A stretch of 64,000 bases of DNA from Synaphobranchus kaupii (GCA_029718625.1 CM056381.1:54120157-54184156); one strand, 5' to 3'. Positions 21,816 to 34,216 are shown, numbered from the stretch's first letter. The notes: generated from the sequence alone by a model not told the origin. Numbers and translations: made by a program.

Positions 21816-22689
21816 GGACTCAATGAGGTCCTAGGAACACACAATAAGACAAATTGTTTATTTGCATATCACACTACCCCTCATGCTGCAACTGGGAAGG
21901 CACCGAAATAAATGTTTCTCAATAGGCAAGTTAGGACACAGTGGTCTGTTCTTAGGCAACCTTTTTATAAGACCATGCAAGACAAACAGGAGGTAAAAGG
22001 TCAGGACAAAACAACAAGTGTGTTTGACAACTGGTCAGAGTTTACCGGGGAGGGGAAGGCCAGTTATAGGTACCTGGCAGAGTGCTTAACAGGTTAGGAA
22101 ATGTGATGTATTTGGTCAGGGTAAATGGTTGGGTCACGAAAAGATATGTGGATCAGTTATCTACTGGGGTAGAAAGGGAGGAGACAGACGACAACATGGT
22201 TGGTTGGGAACCAGGGGGTATTACACAAAGCACGATTAAGCTGTAAACCTGGCTTATTTCAGTAAGTCTGGATAGGTTCTCGGATAACTCTGTTTCACAA
22301 AGCAAGCTTGACTAGATGACAGTTATGTCACTAAGGCAACATATGCGTTGGGGCTAGCCTGGTCGGGTGCAGGCTAATGTGGTTCAAACTTGACTTATTT
22401 GTAGCCGGTGTTACAGTGACACCGACTCGGACGGACCACTGGCTTAGATGTTTCAGACTCTTTTTTGTCAAGGAATTCCTTTTTATGCTGTCATATTATT
22501 AAAACATTTACAATTCAAGTGTTTTTATTTGCAGGTTATGATATAAAATAATTCCCTTTATGTCATAATATTCTTAAATCATTTAAAATTAATGTCTTTG
22601 TGAGGGGGAGGGGCGTGTGCGGTGCGGAGGACCAAACGCGGCTATTGGAAACCGGAAAGTTCCCACGGGCTGCCAAAAACCATGACAGG

Positions 22690-25327
22690 ACCCCCCCTCT
22701 AAGAGACGACCCCAGGCGATCCCTCAGCCTTGTTCCTACGGAAGTCCCTAATAAGTGTTCGGTCCAAGATGTTCCTGGAGGGGACCCAGCAGTGCTCCTC
22801 AGGACCATAACCCTCCCAGTCTACTAAGAACAGGACGCCTCTGCCCACACGTCTCTCGGCCAAAATGCGCCGGACAATATAGGCTGGACCTCCCCCAATA
22901 AGGCACGCAAGAGCGAAGCGTGCACCCGCCTCCAGACTGCTCAGCACCTCTGCACAAAAGCCCCGCAGATGGTACCTCCACATCTCTCTCCAGCTCAGGG
23001 AACTGATACCCTAGCTGTGCCTCGAAAGGAGAGAGGCCCGTGGAGGTGTTACGCAAGGTGTTATGAGCGTACTCCACCCAGGTGAGGTGGCAGCTCCAAG
23101 ATGTGGGTTTGGACGCGGCCAGGCACCGGAGGGTGCTCTCCAAGGTTTGATTTGTGCGCTCCGTCTGTCCGTTGGTCTCCGGGTGAAAGCCGGAAGACAG
23201 GCTGATGGACGCCCCTAATAAGGCACAAAACGAGCGCCAGAATTTTGCGGCAAATTGCTAGCCGCAGTCGGACATGACGTCCAGGGGGAGGCCGTGTAAC
23301 CTAAAAACGTACACCATAAGCTGAGCTGTCTCAAGTGCTGATGGCAGTTTAGGGAGAGCAATGAAGTGAGCCGCCTTGGAGAACCTGTCGACCACAACCA
23401 AGATCGCCGTATTGCCCTGAGACGGTGGCAAGCCAGTGACAAAGTCGAGGGTGATATGGCTCCAAGGACGGCTGGGAATGGGCAGAGGACGTAACAGGCC
23501 TCATGGCGGGAGTTGTGAACCCTTACGGGGAGTGCAGACAGGAATTCCTTGGTGTGGTGGACACCAGGATGAGCAGCCTGCTGGGACGAGTGGCCCCACT
23601 GGAGAACCCGGGACCTGACGCGGGAGGGAACAAAAAGACAGTGAGGTGGGCCGCCACCAGGACCAGGGTCCGAACGCAACACCCTCAATACGGCTGCCTC
23701 GATCTCCCATATTACTGGAGCCACAAAATGCGCGGTGGGCACGATGGGTTGGGGAAGCGGATCACTATCAGCGCAATCGTAAATGCGCGAGAGTGCATCA
23801 GGCTTAATATTCTTCGACCCGGGGCGGTAGGTAATTAAGAATTTGCAGCGGGTGAAGAATAACGCCCATCGGGCTTGACGAGAGTTGTGCCTTTTAGCCT
23901 GTTGGACATATTCCAAGTTCTTATGATCGGTCCACACAGTGAAGGGGTGTTCAGCTCCCTCGAGCCAGTGGTGCCGCTCCTCTAATGCCAGCTTAACTGC
24001 CAACAGCTCCCGGTCCCCTACATCATAATTTCTCTCAGCAGGTCCAGCGGCGAATGTTGGGAAAGAATGGCCCCTACTCCAAGCTCTGAATCATCCACCT
24101 CTACCACAAAGGGGAGGATTGGGAGTTATCAGAATGGGCTCTCCTTTTACGCTCACCAAAAGCCGCCTCGGCCTTAGCGGTCCACTGAAAATGTGAAGAG
24201 GAAGTACTCTTCTTGGTAAGGGCCGTGATGGGGGCGGCTACTGCGCTGAAATTACGAATAAAGCGTCGGTAAAAATTGTCAAAGCCTAAAAAACATTGGA
24301 CCTGTTTGACAGAAAGCGGGGTGGGCCTGTTCTTAACGGCGGAGTCAATTTGAACCCTACCATCCTCCACAATAAACCCCAGTAAAGAAACAGATTTCTG
24401 GTGGAAGGAACATTTCTCCGCCTTCACAAATAACTTAGCTTTAAGAAGCGCTTCAAGAACCTGCCGAACATGCTCGACGTGAGAAGTGAGGTCCGAGGAG
24501 AAGATTAAAATGTCGTCAAGGTAGACTAAAACGAATCGTTCTAAAAACTCCCTGAGGACATCATTCACTAGCACTTGAAAAACAGAGGGGGTGCTAGTGA
24601 GACCGAAAGGCATCACCAGATACTCATAGTGGCCACTATGGGTGTTAAAAGCGGTCTTCTACTCATCGCCCTCATGCATTCGAACGAGATTGTATGTGTT
24701 GCGCAGGTCCAGCTTAGTGAAAACCGACGCCCCCTGCAGGCGCTCGAATGCGGAGTTCATGAGCGGAAGAGGGTATCGATTTTTGATAGTTATCTCATTA
24801 AGACCTCGGTAATCAATGCACAGTCTTAGCCCTCCATCCTTTTTCTTGACGAAGAAAAACCCCGCCCCAGCCGGGGAAGTGGAGGGCCTAATGAACCGGT
24901 TACCCAGTGACTCTTCGATATAATCCCTCATGGCCGCCCTCTCAGGGGCCGATAAGGTGTAAAGGGACCCCCTAGGAGGAACCGTGCCCGGGTAGAGTTC
25001 GATGGCACAGTCGTAGGGCCTATGAGGGGGCAAGGTTGTGGCGCGCTGTTTACTAAAAACCTTGGCTAAATTGGAGTAACGAGTGGGAACGTTAGCGGGT
25101 ATCTGGAAATTGAGAGACCCCACCAATAGGGTGCTCCCCTGGTCAGGAGAGGAGTTACCCGAGGAATCCCACCTGATGTCAGTGTCAGAGGGATCCTCGT
25201 CCCAAAAGGAATCCCTGTCTGCTAACGAGTCCCAAGCTAGACTCTCGGCCAGGACGAGAGAAGGAGCTCTCCAAATCGGGCCGCAACTCCACCTCCTCTT
25301 GGTCGCTATCAGAGGTAACAGATCCAC
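22690..25327 (-). pseudogene. Gypsy chromovirus pol (RT, RNase H, integrase, chromodomain), broken
   Basis: Domains on the minus strand, 5' to 3': RT start ([15 protein letters not shown], then [13 protein letters not shown] and [18 protein letters not shown]), RT core with YLDDILIF near 24512-24523, RNase H ([14 protein letters not shown], then [10 protein letters not shown]), integrase zinc segment ([11 protein letters not shown]), integrase core and C-terminal part ([20 protein letters not shown]), and a chromodomain ([12 protein letters not shown], then [15 protein letters not shown]). A TAG near 24658 replaces the usual Trp codon after HEGDE, and at least three frameshifts follow. Just past the chromodomain a purine run and TGTCATGG mark the start of a truncated 3' LTR. 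The copy is inactive. Confidence 0.85.
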
Positions 25328-26181
25328 TTGAGATAGAAGGAGTAGAAAAATAACAGTGGGAACGGCAGCGGGGACCCCATTGCAAAATAACAGGGCTGTC
25401 CCCTCCCCAGTCGATATGGGGTGCCCCTGGTGGGGGTGCTCATATGTAGGAGCCCTGTAATCTCCCTAATAGTGCTGGAGCCCAGTGGACGGCCGTCAAG
25501 GGCAGTAACTAGGCGGGATTGCGGTAAAGAGTGGGCAGGGATTTCGCGTTGCCTGGCCCACTTGATGTCCATAAAGCACTCGACTGCCCCAGAGTCAATA
25601 AAAGCATCAACATTAGTCGAACGCTTACCCCAGAGCAGTTGGACCGATAGTAGGGTCCGTGGCAGTGTATTATTCTGTCTCGCTATAAGCCCAGAATCTC
25701 CTAGCGAGACCCCTCGTTCTCCCTGAAGTTTGGGACACTGGCCCTTTAAATGGCCTCTCCTCCTGCAGTAGCGACAGCAACCCTCCCGAGGTTTTACAAA
25801 GGTGGTGTCGCGCATGGAGGAGTCACCTACCCGTATAGGCTCCCCTAAGTTGGAAAATGGGTGGGCGGGCATGCGGACTGGTGGCGCTACAGGAGGTGAA
25901 GAATCATAAACTAAAAGATCCCTCCGTCCACCGGTCTGCTTCTCTCGCTCACGCTCTCTGATGCGGTTGTCCACGCGGATAGCCATGGAAACCAAAGCAT
26001 TGAACATGGCCGGGGGCTCGAACACTGCCAGGGCGTCTTTAATGGGGTCAGAAAGGGCATTAAGAAACAAGACCTTGAATGGGCCCTCAGCCCACCCCGT
26101 CTCCCCAGCTAGTGCTCGGAAGGTAATGGAAAACCCGGCCACCGTATCGTCTTTGACTGTTGTTTTGGTAGGATATCTCAA
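25310..26181 (-). pseudogene. Gypsy gag (3' part) and protease of the same element
   Basis: A single open frame holds the C-terminal part of gag (FRALAGETGW, then NALSDPIKDAL), a zinc knuckle (CCRYCRRRGHLKGQCP, near 25770) and the protease active site (AFIDSGAVECFM, near 25590). Gag and protease are in the same frame here, unlike the 51-58 kb element where pol is in the -1 frame. The first half of gag and the whole 5' LTR are missing: the copy is truncated at about 26190 against the outer TIR element. Confidence 0.8.
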
Positions 26182-27576
26182 AAAAGCCGTTCTGTAATAT
26201 TTTAGAAACGTAAACTAGGCATAGGTGTCCGTATACCTACAAGTCAACGACATAGACATTCGCAACATAGATGGTCGTTAATAGAAATATTGGACCGATT
26301 ATGTAGTGTATAAAAACAAATGTGTTTTGACTGGTTCTGTTTCAATCATGGCATGTCTGTTCATTGACAACTCTGTAGATAAGGGGGTGCACTGGCACAG
26401 ATAGTATGGAGAGCGTTTCAAGCGGGGAGGGTGTTCCAAGATTGGATCTGCAGGCAGTTATGAACGCTACAGATTTTCCAGGGAGGGAATCATTTTGATT
26501 TGCAATTTGCTAGAGGCCGATGTCGCAAATGAAATGCACTGCAAGTCAGTCCATTCGTGTAATACAAACCGTGTGCATCAAGTTGCGTTTTTTGGCGAGT
26601 GGCACCTTTTTGGCAAGTGGCACTCCTAAATGTCTTTATAACATTTATAACAAACTGCACACCAAGGAATGTTTTTACAGAATTGTAGGTACCCTATTTA
26701 ATAGGTTATTTTATAGTTCCACAGCATCAATATACAGGTAGCCAAATGGTTTGGTCATACACGCACTGTCAGCATAACCAAATAGCCTACGCACTAACCT
26801 TTAGCCGATACACACAGGCCTATAACTTTTTGCACTGTTAGTTTTACCACAGCTATCTGGCTATATGGTCATCATTTCACCATTTCTATAGATGATCTGC
26901 AACTTTGATTGCCTCTTCACCAACATTTTGATTTGTATTCCAGTCTTTTTTGTCCCACTGTGATTGCTCCTAAATAGCTACACAACAAAAAGTACTATTA
27001 AAATACTTTTTTTAAATTGAGGAGATGCAAAGTACATAGCACTGATTGTGCAATGGGACTAACGTACGCATTTATGCACTCGGAAATAGATTCCCAGGCT
27101 ACGTCTTTGGCTTTATTAATTACTGTGGCATTGCCTTTTTTGTAATTATACACTTGTAATTATGAGTTCCCCAGCCGTAAACGATACTGTACATTGGTTT
27201 GCCAATTTACTATGATCGAATGCTTAAATTGACATTCACTTACTCAGGCTGTTTCAATAGTCCATAACTTAATTCCCCAAACCTGGCTTTCATCAGGCTT
27301 GAATTAGCTTCAACTCTTGAGCTGCAATCTAGCTTTGTGAAATGGAATGTATCCACACTGTCTAACCGGGCTAATTGAAGCCAGGCTTATTTTAGTAAGC
27401 CTGGATTTTCTTAGCCAGCTTTGTGAAATACCCCCCAGCTGCACAAGTAAACATACACACTGACACAGGAAACCAGGGGGTGTAGCAGTCCAGCCCTGAA
27501 AGGTCAGGAGAGAGGGTCAGACCTCTGAGGAAGCCCCCAGACACACTTGCTTTTGACTGCAAATCACCAGAAAGAG

Positions 27577-27596
27577 GGGGGGGGGGGGGGGGGGGC
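27577..27596. repeat. Poly-G run
   Basis: Homopolymer G tract of about 19 bases, prone to length error. Confidence 0.85.
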
Positions 27597-27759
27597 AATA
27601 TAAGTTGATACCGGGAATGTAAATCAAATGTATAATGTGCATTGTAAATGCAAGTGCATTTGTTTTGTTGGAGAGGTGTGTAGTTAACTAATTAGTTAGG
27701 ATTGGTTATATTTTTAAAAGGTAAACTGTTCAGTCGCAGGTAAACACAGAATTCTTATT

Positions 27760-27790
<31 letters not shown>

Positions 27791-27854
27791 CATTTTATTT
27801 GATTGGCGCCTTTCTGGACACTCAAGGTCACCTTACATTAAAAGTACATATATA

Positions 27855-29382
27855 CACTACTCACAAAAAGTTAGGGATATTTGGCTTTCGGGTGAAATTT
27901 ATGGAAAATGTAAGTTCACGCTACAGTGATATTATACGTATCATGAAAGTAGGGCATTTAAGTAGAAGCATGCAATGGTGATTTCCTCATCTCAAACAAT
28001 TTATTGAAACAAAAGCCAACAACAGTGGTGGGTATACCACAACAAAAATGTCAATGTCTCAATAACTTGTCATGTGCCCTTGAGCATCAATTACAGCTTG
28101 ACAACGACGTCTCATGCTGTTCACAAGTCGACTTATTGTCTGCTGAGGCATGGCATCCCACTCTTCTTGAAGGGCGGCCCTCAGGTCATTGAGGTTCTGG
28201 GGTACAGAGTTACGAGCCTCTACACGGTGAGTCAGCTGATCCCATAGGTTTTCTATGGGATTCAGGTCTGGAGAAAGTGCAGGCCACTCCATTTGAGGTA
28301 CCCCAGTCTCCAGCAGCCTTTCCCTAATGATGCGACCTCGATGAGCTGGAGCATTGTCGTCCATGAAGATGAAATTAGGCCTGTGTTGTTCATGCAGGGG
28401 CACAATGACTGGATTAATGATGTTATTCAGGTAGTATGGGCTTGTCACTGTACCATTCACAACGTGTAGGGCAGTTCTGTATTGACTAGACACACCTGCC
28501 CACACTGTAACACCGCCACCACCAAAGGGTCGTCTGGTGACAACAGTGGCTGATGCATAGCGCTCTCCTTGACGTCTCCAACATCGTTGGCGGCCATCAT
28601 TTCTGCTCAACGTGAATCGAATTTCATCAGAGAACAGCACTGAGGCCCACTGGTCCCTCGTCCAGCGTAAATGCTCCCTGGCCCATGCAAGACGATGACG
28701 CCTGTGCCTGGTGGTGTGGTCAGGTACCCTTGCAGGTCGTCTAGCACGCAGACCACGCTGATGTAAACGGTTTCGAATGGTCTGACGTGACACTTGGGTG
28801 CCTCTCACCTCCCTTAAATGTGCCTGGAGTTGAGTGGCATTCATCATCCGGTTCCGCAGGGCACTGTTCACAATGAAGCGGTCATCAGTGTGGGATGTGG
28901 CCAAAGGACGTCCACTTCTATGCCTTTCTGTGACTCTTCCAGTCTCTCTGTATCTCTGTTGCAACCTGCTGATGACACTCTGTGACACTCTAAGCTCAGT
29001 GGCCACTTCCCTCTGAGAACATCCTGTTTGAAGCCTCGCAATGGCGAGGTACTGTTGATCAATTGTTAGGTGTCGTCTTGGTCTCATGATGTCAAAATGT
29101 GAACAGCATGATGAAGAGGACTGTTTAAATACCAATTCTAATTGAACCAGGAAATTTATTGGTCGATTCATGGATCAAACACCTGTTGTGAATTTTGCCG
29201 TTCAGCTCCTTGTTAGAGAACAGCAAGTTGTGCAAAAAGTACTGAAACACTGAATAGTTGGACATGTGCATTCAAAAGTTTAGAGAAGGTCAAATTAATT
29301 TCACCTGTAAAGGTTATAGTGCATTTTAGGTTCATCCTGAAATTTCACCCGAAAGCCGAATATCCCTAACTTTTTGTGAGTA

Positions 29383-29385
<3 letters not shown>
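27855..29385 (-). mobile_element. Intact Tc1 transposon, copy 1 (1531 bp)
   Basis: The tips CACTACTCACAAAAAGTTAG are in perfect inversion at 27855 and 29385, with TA on each side. The TIR identity continues inward through GGGATAT and TTCGGGTGAAATTT. It contains one full-length transposase gene. Its length equals that of copy 2 (59992-61522). It is inserted in an AT-repeat within the L2 LINE 3' UTR. Confidence 0.93.
28059..29087 (-). CDS. Tc1-family DD34E transposase, copy 1
   Basis: Cut-and-paste transposase acting on the TIRs of its own element in the nucleus. From the Met at 29087 it is 342 aa, a normal Tc1 length. An in-frame Met at 29171 would add 28 residues, but a TATTTAAA promoter-like box lies between the two, which favours the inner start. 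N-terminal paired-like helix-turn-helix: [19 protein letters not shown] to VISRLQQRY. Second helix-turn-helix: [20 protein letters not shown] to NRLHQRG. Catalytic residues: Asp in VLFSDEIRF, Asp in FMDDNAPAH, Glu in [11 protein letters not shown], with 34 residues between the last two. No stops or shifts. Compared with copy 2, the residue after SDE is Ile instead of the conserved Ser, which might weaken activity. TCAATAAA-like sequence follows the stop. Confidence 0.92.
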   Translation of the reverse strand: MRPRRHLTIDQQYLAIARLQTGCSQREVATELRVSQSVISRLQQRYRETGRVTERHRSGRPLATSHTDDRFIVNSALRNRMMNATQLQAHLREVRGTQVSRQTIRNRLHQRGLRARRPARVPDHTTRHRRHRLAWAREHLRWTRDQWASVLFSDEIRFTLSRNDGRQRCWRRQGERYASATVVTRRPFGGGGVTVWAGVSSQYRTALHVVNGTVTSPYYLNNIINPVIVPLHEQHRPNFIFMDDNAPAHRGRIIRERLLETGVPQMEWPALSPDLNPIENLWDQLTHRVEARNSVPQNLNDLRAALQEEWDAMPQQTISRLVNSMRRRCQAVIDAQGHMTSY

Positions 29386-29420
<35 letters not shown>

Positions 29421-29515
29421 TAGATCAGAAAAATTTTAACAATTGGATGAGACAGACACAATATAGACATAGACATCAAAAGGAAGGACATAAGACCATA
29501 GATATACAATAATAA

Positions 29516-29830
29516 TCACAATCGTAATAAAGGTGAGACATTATAGGGACAACATGGGGGGACCTGAGTGTTATATATTATAAGCCAGAGTGAAGAGGTG
29601 TGTTTTTTGAAGGAGGGTAGTGTATCTGCATGTTTGATGTGAGTGGGGAGGGAGTTCCAGAGAACGGGAGCAGCAGCGCTGAAGGCTCGAGCACCAACAG
29701 TAGTGAGTCGGGTGGGAGGTATGGTGAGTAGATCAGCAGAGGAGGAGCGTAAAGTGCGGGTTGGGGTGTAGTCCTGAAGGAGGTCAGAAAGATAGGGGGG
29801 TGTGAGGCTGTGTAAGGCTTTGTAAGTCAA
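29516..29830 (-). pseudogene. L2 LINE, C-terminal domain
   Basis: The reading frame carries the conserved L2 C-terminal motif set: MTYKALHSLTPPYLSDLLQD, then RSSSADLLTIPPTRL, then ARAFSAAAPVLWNSLP. It is separated by frame breaks from the RT part at 29987-30740. Confidence 0.75.
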
Positions 29831-29986
29831 CAGGAGGATTTTGAATTTAATGCGGTAGAGGACTGGTAGCCAGTGTAGCTGAATGAGGATGGGTGTAATG
29901 TGGTCAGAGGGTTTAGTATATGTGAGGATTCGTGCAGCAGAGTTTTGGATAATTTGCAGTTTATTTATAAGTTTGAAGGGGAGTCC

Positions 29987-30740
29987 TCAGAGTATACTGC
30001 TGCAATAGTCTAGTCGGGAAGTGACGAATGCGTGGATCAAAGTTTCAGCACTGGAGTGAGAAAGTGAGGGACGGAGTCGGGAGATGTTGCGGAGGTGAAA
30101 GAATGCAGTGTGTGAAATATTCTTTAAGTGGGGTGCGAAGGAGAGGGTATTATCCAGAATAACCCCAATACTTTTGACTTGGGGTGACAGGGGGATAAGG
30201 TAGTCATCAATAAAGGTTTTAAAGGTTGGTGTTTTTGACAGGGTGGATTTTCTACCTATGAGCATAACTTCAGTTTTGTTGGCATTACGTTTGAGGAAAT
30301 TGATAGCCATCCAGGCCTTGATGTCATGGAGGCAGCTGGTGAGGTAGGAGGGGGGGCAGAGGGGTATTGGGTTTGGATGATATGTAGAGTTGTGTATCGT
30401 CTGCGTAACAGTGGAAATTAATGTTGTGATGCCGCATGATTTGGCCAAGGGGAAGGAGATAAATAATGAATAGGAATGGGCCCAGCACTGACCCCTGGGG
30501 GGCACCCTGTTTAACTGCAGCCTGTCCAGACTGGTGATGTTTTAGCTGGACAAACTGTTGTCTACCTGTAAGGTAGGATGACAGCCAGGCTAGTGCAGAA
30601 CCAGAGACCCCCAGGGAAGTCAGGCGGTTCAACAGTAGGGGGTGGAAAACTGGGCCGAAGGCAGCGCTGAGGTCAAGGAGGATGAGGATGGTTAAAAGTC
30701 CAGAGTCAGCAGTGAGGAGGAGGTCATTGGTGATCTTCAT
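29987..30740 (-). pseudogene. L2 LINE, reverse transcriptase
   Basis: Reverse transcriptase blocks include [35 protein letters not shown], and [14 protein letters not shown] with the YADD active site near 30395. The thumb region follows with NKTEVMLIGRKSTL. A frameshift lies near 30340-30360 after YISSKP. The neighbouring sequence to 31644 encodes the linker between endonuclease and RT. L2 proteins copy their own RNA at nicked DNA. Confidence 0.82.
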
Positions 30741-30765
30741 GAGTGTAGTCTCTGCAGTGTTTTGA

Positions 30766-31644
30766 TCAGAATCCAGACTGAAATGGTTCTAAGAGGTTGT
30801 TACTGTCAAGATGGGATTGGAGTTGGGCTGCTACGACACGCTCGAGAATTTTGGGGCGGAAGTTGTTGAGAGTGTTTGGATCTGCACCAGGCTTTTTGAG
30901 TATGGGTGAGATGATAGCAGCTGTTTTGAGTGAAAGGGGAACAGAACTAGAGACCAGTGATGCATTGATTATCTGTGTTAACAGTGGAGAGAGGACAGGG
31001 AGTGCAACTTTAACTAGGGAAGTAGAAAGAGGGTCGAGTTTGCAGGTGGAGGACTTGGATGAAGTGGTGATTTTAACTATATAATCCTCGGTCACTGGTG
31101 TGAAGGCAGAGAAACTGTTAATGTACTGGTGGTCAGTGATGATAGTCATCCAGGGGTGCCCAGCATTGGAGGAATGGGATTGTAACAGATCTTGATGAAT
31201 ATTATCAATTTTGGTTTGAAAGAAATTCAAAAACTTATTGCAGAGGTCAATGGAAGTGTTGTTCAGAGATTTGTCCAGTGGTTGAAGCAGATGTTTAATG
31301 GTGGAGAACAGGGTCTTTGAGTTGCCTCTGTCATAATTGATTATGTTTGAATAATAGGAGGTTCTGGCTGCTGAGAGGGCAGTTTTATAGATGGTGAGGT
31401 GTTCGGAGTATGCTTGGGAGTGAATTGAAAGGTTAGTTTTTCTGGCCAAACGCTCCAAACGACGCCCAGTGGTTTTTAATAGGTGGAGTTCAGGGGTGTA
31501 CCAGGGGGCAGAGTGAATGAATGAGACGGTGTGTGATTTTAGTGGGGCTAGGGTTTCAAGGCAGGAAGAGAGACCGGTGTTGTAGTGGTTAACTAGATCC
31601 TCAGTAGATGCGTGCATGTCAGGGGAGGGGCATGTATGAATCAT
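30766..31644 (-). pseudogene. L2 LINE, linker between endonuclease and RT
   Basis: An open frame of 292 codons includes WYTPELHLLKTTGRRLERL, SRTSYYS-like and ISPILKKPGADPNTLNNF, ending at ERVVAAQLQSHLDSN and FQSGF. These match the region leading into RT in L2/CR1 LINEs. It breaks just before the RT catalytic part. Confidence 0.75.
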
Positions 31645-31823
31645 ATTGATAAGATCAGTGGTGTTTATGTTTTTTTATGTTTCGGAAGGAGATTGGGCTT
31701 TTTCATTAGCTAATTGTGGAGGGACTTCAAATATGATTACTTTGTGATCAGAAATATGGAGTGGCAGATCAGTGAGATTGAAAGGGGTCAGCCCAGTGGA
31801 GCAAAAAGTCAAGTGCGTGTCCT

Positions 31824-32700
31824 TTATTTATGGGTGGGGAAGGTGACATGTTGAGAGATATCTAGGCAGTCCAGAAGTGAAAGAAAATCAGTAGCAAAGA
31901 TGCAATTTGGGGAGTTGATATGTATATTGAAATCCCCCAGGAGGAGCACATTTGATGACATGGTGCAGACAGTGGTGAGTAGGGATGACAGTTCAGAGAG
32001 GAATACAGCTGATTGTTTAGGTGGCCGATAGATGGTTACAATAATCAGTGGGCGGGGACCGGACAATTTAATTATAAGATGTTCAAAAGATGAGTACTGG
32101 GGTGAGTGAACAGTGGTGGCTCGAAGAGAGGAGCGGTAGAAAACTGCAATCCCCCCTCCACAGCCATTCGGACGGGGTTGGTCAGTATATGAGAAGCTAG
32201 ATGGAGTGGCTTGGTTAAGGTGAAAATAATCCTGTGGCTGTTGCCATGTCTCAGTTAGGCAGAGGATATCGAGTTTATTGTCGGTTATAAATTCAGAACG
32301 ATTGAACATTGAAGAGAGCTAATCTGAGTGCAGGAGTGGCGTGCTTCGTAGCTAGGGCAACTGGACATAAAACTGTATTGTCAGAAGTGCAAGGAATTCT
32401 ATTATTAGCGGAATGTGAGGAGTGATGAGACCAAAAAGAAGGGATACTACTGGAGATAATGCCAGATTTACTGTAATTAAAGTATCGTCTCGAACCTCGA
32501 TGAATATATCTCGGTTGACGGGGAATGTAAATATCAGTGTGGGGGTGTAGAGCTGGTGGAGTCCGGTAGTTGAATGGGCAGAGACGCAACAGCTCAGAAA
32601 CATAGTATTTCAGTGCCAGATTTGTACTAATGATAGAGGAGCAGAGGAGAGTCCAGAGTAATATTTTAGTCCACATGACAATGTCAATAGTAAAATACAA
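31824..32700 (-). pseudogene. L2 LINE, leader and AP endonuclease
   Basis: The endonuclease reads NKLDILCLTETWQQP, GCGGGIAVFYRSSL, IVTIYRPPK and LLLGDFNIHINSP (Asp and Asn of the active site). It is preceded at 32293-32700 by a leader ending LALFNVQSF, which joins it after a one-base slip. A break near 31830 precedes the GHTLDLI-type end of the domain. Confidence 0.8.
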
Positions 32701-32870
32701 AATAAATAAATAAAATAAAATTGTACACGCAACCAGGTTGTTACGAGTAGCGGCTTAGTAGCCCAGTGGCTATGCACAGTTTGGAATAGAAGAAAGGCAG
32801 GGCGCTGGAAATTTTCTCGCTAACAGACCGCTGACAGCCAACAGCTCAACGAGCAAGCGGAGACGTGTGA

Positions 32871-34019
32871 GAGTCTGCGAGTTTGCTTCATCCTATATTC
32901 TAGTTGGCTGTTTGTCTGTGCATCCTTATTTTTCACCTGTATGTCCTAAGCAGAGACATGACAGCTTTTATCCAAAGCGATGTACAATAAGTGCATGCCG
33001 AAGGTCACTGGAACAAATACAGGCACAGGTCAGATTAAATACAATTCTAACAAAGTAACAGCTATCCAAAGAGGTGTCATTAATACAATGGAGCATGAGA
33101 TGGTCACTGATGTCATCACTTCAGGGACACAATAAGCTGCTGATGGCACACTGATGGCTCACCTGCACTGCACATGCTGTAGTCATTATACCGGCTTCTT
33201 GTTGGATTTCCCACCCCTTGCCTCTGATGATAGCTTTGCATCATGCATAATGTTTTTTATGTTTCTACTTCGAGTGTAGAGAGGTCAAAGTGTTTTTTGT
33301 GAACTGCATTTGTTATTCTACTTTCTACAAGAAAAAGAAAAAACCATATCAACAAGTCGTTCATCTTTTCCTTCTGAAAGTTTGCAGTTAAAAAGCAGCA
33401 TTTTCAAGATTTTTTTTTAAGGTTAGCATTTGAATATTATGCTCAAGCATTAAAATCAGCATCTTAAGTGACCGATATATATATGTGAATGTTAACTCAG
33501 GGAATAGATTTTGGAAGCTGAAGTTTAAGTGAGCCCATTTTCAAAGGCCGGGCTGTCTCAGTGAAGACTGGCGTGGGCACGTCAGGCTGAGGCTGGCGTG
33601 GGCATACCGGACATGCAGACCCACACTCAGACATGTGTCAGACTGTTGTGATTTACATGTGTCACATGTTTATGTGCTGAGTACGCTGTTCAGAACTTTA
33701 GGGGAAGGAATCCATTCCATGGCCCGCTTTTAGTCTGTAAAAGACACCAGGTCTGCCACACCTCCTCACCCTTTCTGAAGATGTGTGCTAGGACTATTCA
33801 TCTTCTGCAGTTATTCTACATGTTTTCAGTCAGTTGTTCATACTGTTGTGGACAACAGCTGTGAATACAATCACATATACTGAACTGTTGTGTATTTTTT
33901 GTTCTTTCATTTTTTTTTTTGGGGGGGGGGGTGGGTGGTTGTATTTGTATTTTCTGCTATGAGCAGTTTTATGCATTAAGGGATTTTTTGTTTTTCTGTA
34001 AGGTGATTGGATGTGTGAG
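32871..34019. other. No supported gene; fragment of a dispersed repeat at 32965-33065
   Basis: TATCCAAAGCGATGTACAAT and the following 90 bases look like a common fish dispersed repeat. The rest, including a short GACTGGCGTGGGCA near-duplication at 33567-33605 and a T/G run at 33910-33930, shows no gene. Confidence 0.4.
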
Positions 34020-34099
34020 TGGGACACCAGAATCAGGTGGAACTGAAGGCTGTGGATTTCGAAAGCCTCTGTCACCTGCTGAGCAAAGTCTCACACAAG
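34020..34099 (+). CDS. Candidate host exon, unidentified
   Basis: Between a possible acceptor (GTGTGAG at 34019) and a strong AAG/GTGGGT donor, the plus strand encodes HQNQVELKAVDFESLCHLLS and then KVSHK with no stop, a plausible helical segment. I do not recognise the protein. The acceptor lacks an adjacent pyrimidine tract; a better one sits at 34002, but it would use another frame. Low confidence. Confidence 0.28.
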
Positions 34100-34175
34100 G
34101 TGGGTCAATGCTACTTATGGGTCACTGCACAGAGAGCGTACTGTGTGTCTTTGGGGACAAGAAGGTCAGCGTGGT

Positions 34176-34177
34176 GT

Positions 34178-34216
<39 letters not shown>
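34176..34216. repeat. (GT)n microsatellite
   Basis: Nearly uninterrupted GT dinucleotides. Confidence 0.9.

Larger units (their letters stand above)
22215..27435. mobile_element. TIR element carrying a nested Gypsy retrotransposon
   Basis: The outer ends GGGGTATTACACAAAGC (22215) and GCTTTGTGAAATACCCCC (27435) are inverted repeats. Both inner flanks repeat the TTTCACAAAGC motif and AAGCCTGG/CCTGGCTT blocks. CAG sits on each side (22212-22214 and 27436-27438), a candidate 3-bp duplication. The unique interior is only about 1.6 kb after subtracting the Gypsy copy at 22690-26190. No transposase frame is evident, so it is probably a non-autonomous Harbinger-like element. Confidence 0.6.
27745..32870 (-). 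mobile_element. L2-clade LINE, minus strand, near full length but frame-broken
   Basis: The element runs from an (ATT)n tail (27745-27790) with the L2-type 3' stem (GACCTTGAGTGTCCAGAAAG on minus) up to about 32870. Its 3' UTR is split by the Tc1 at 27855-29385. Coding order on the minus strand is an N-terminal leader, AP endonuclease, reverse transcriptase and the L2 C-terminal domain, each described separately. The 5' boundary is approximate. Confidence 0.8.
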
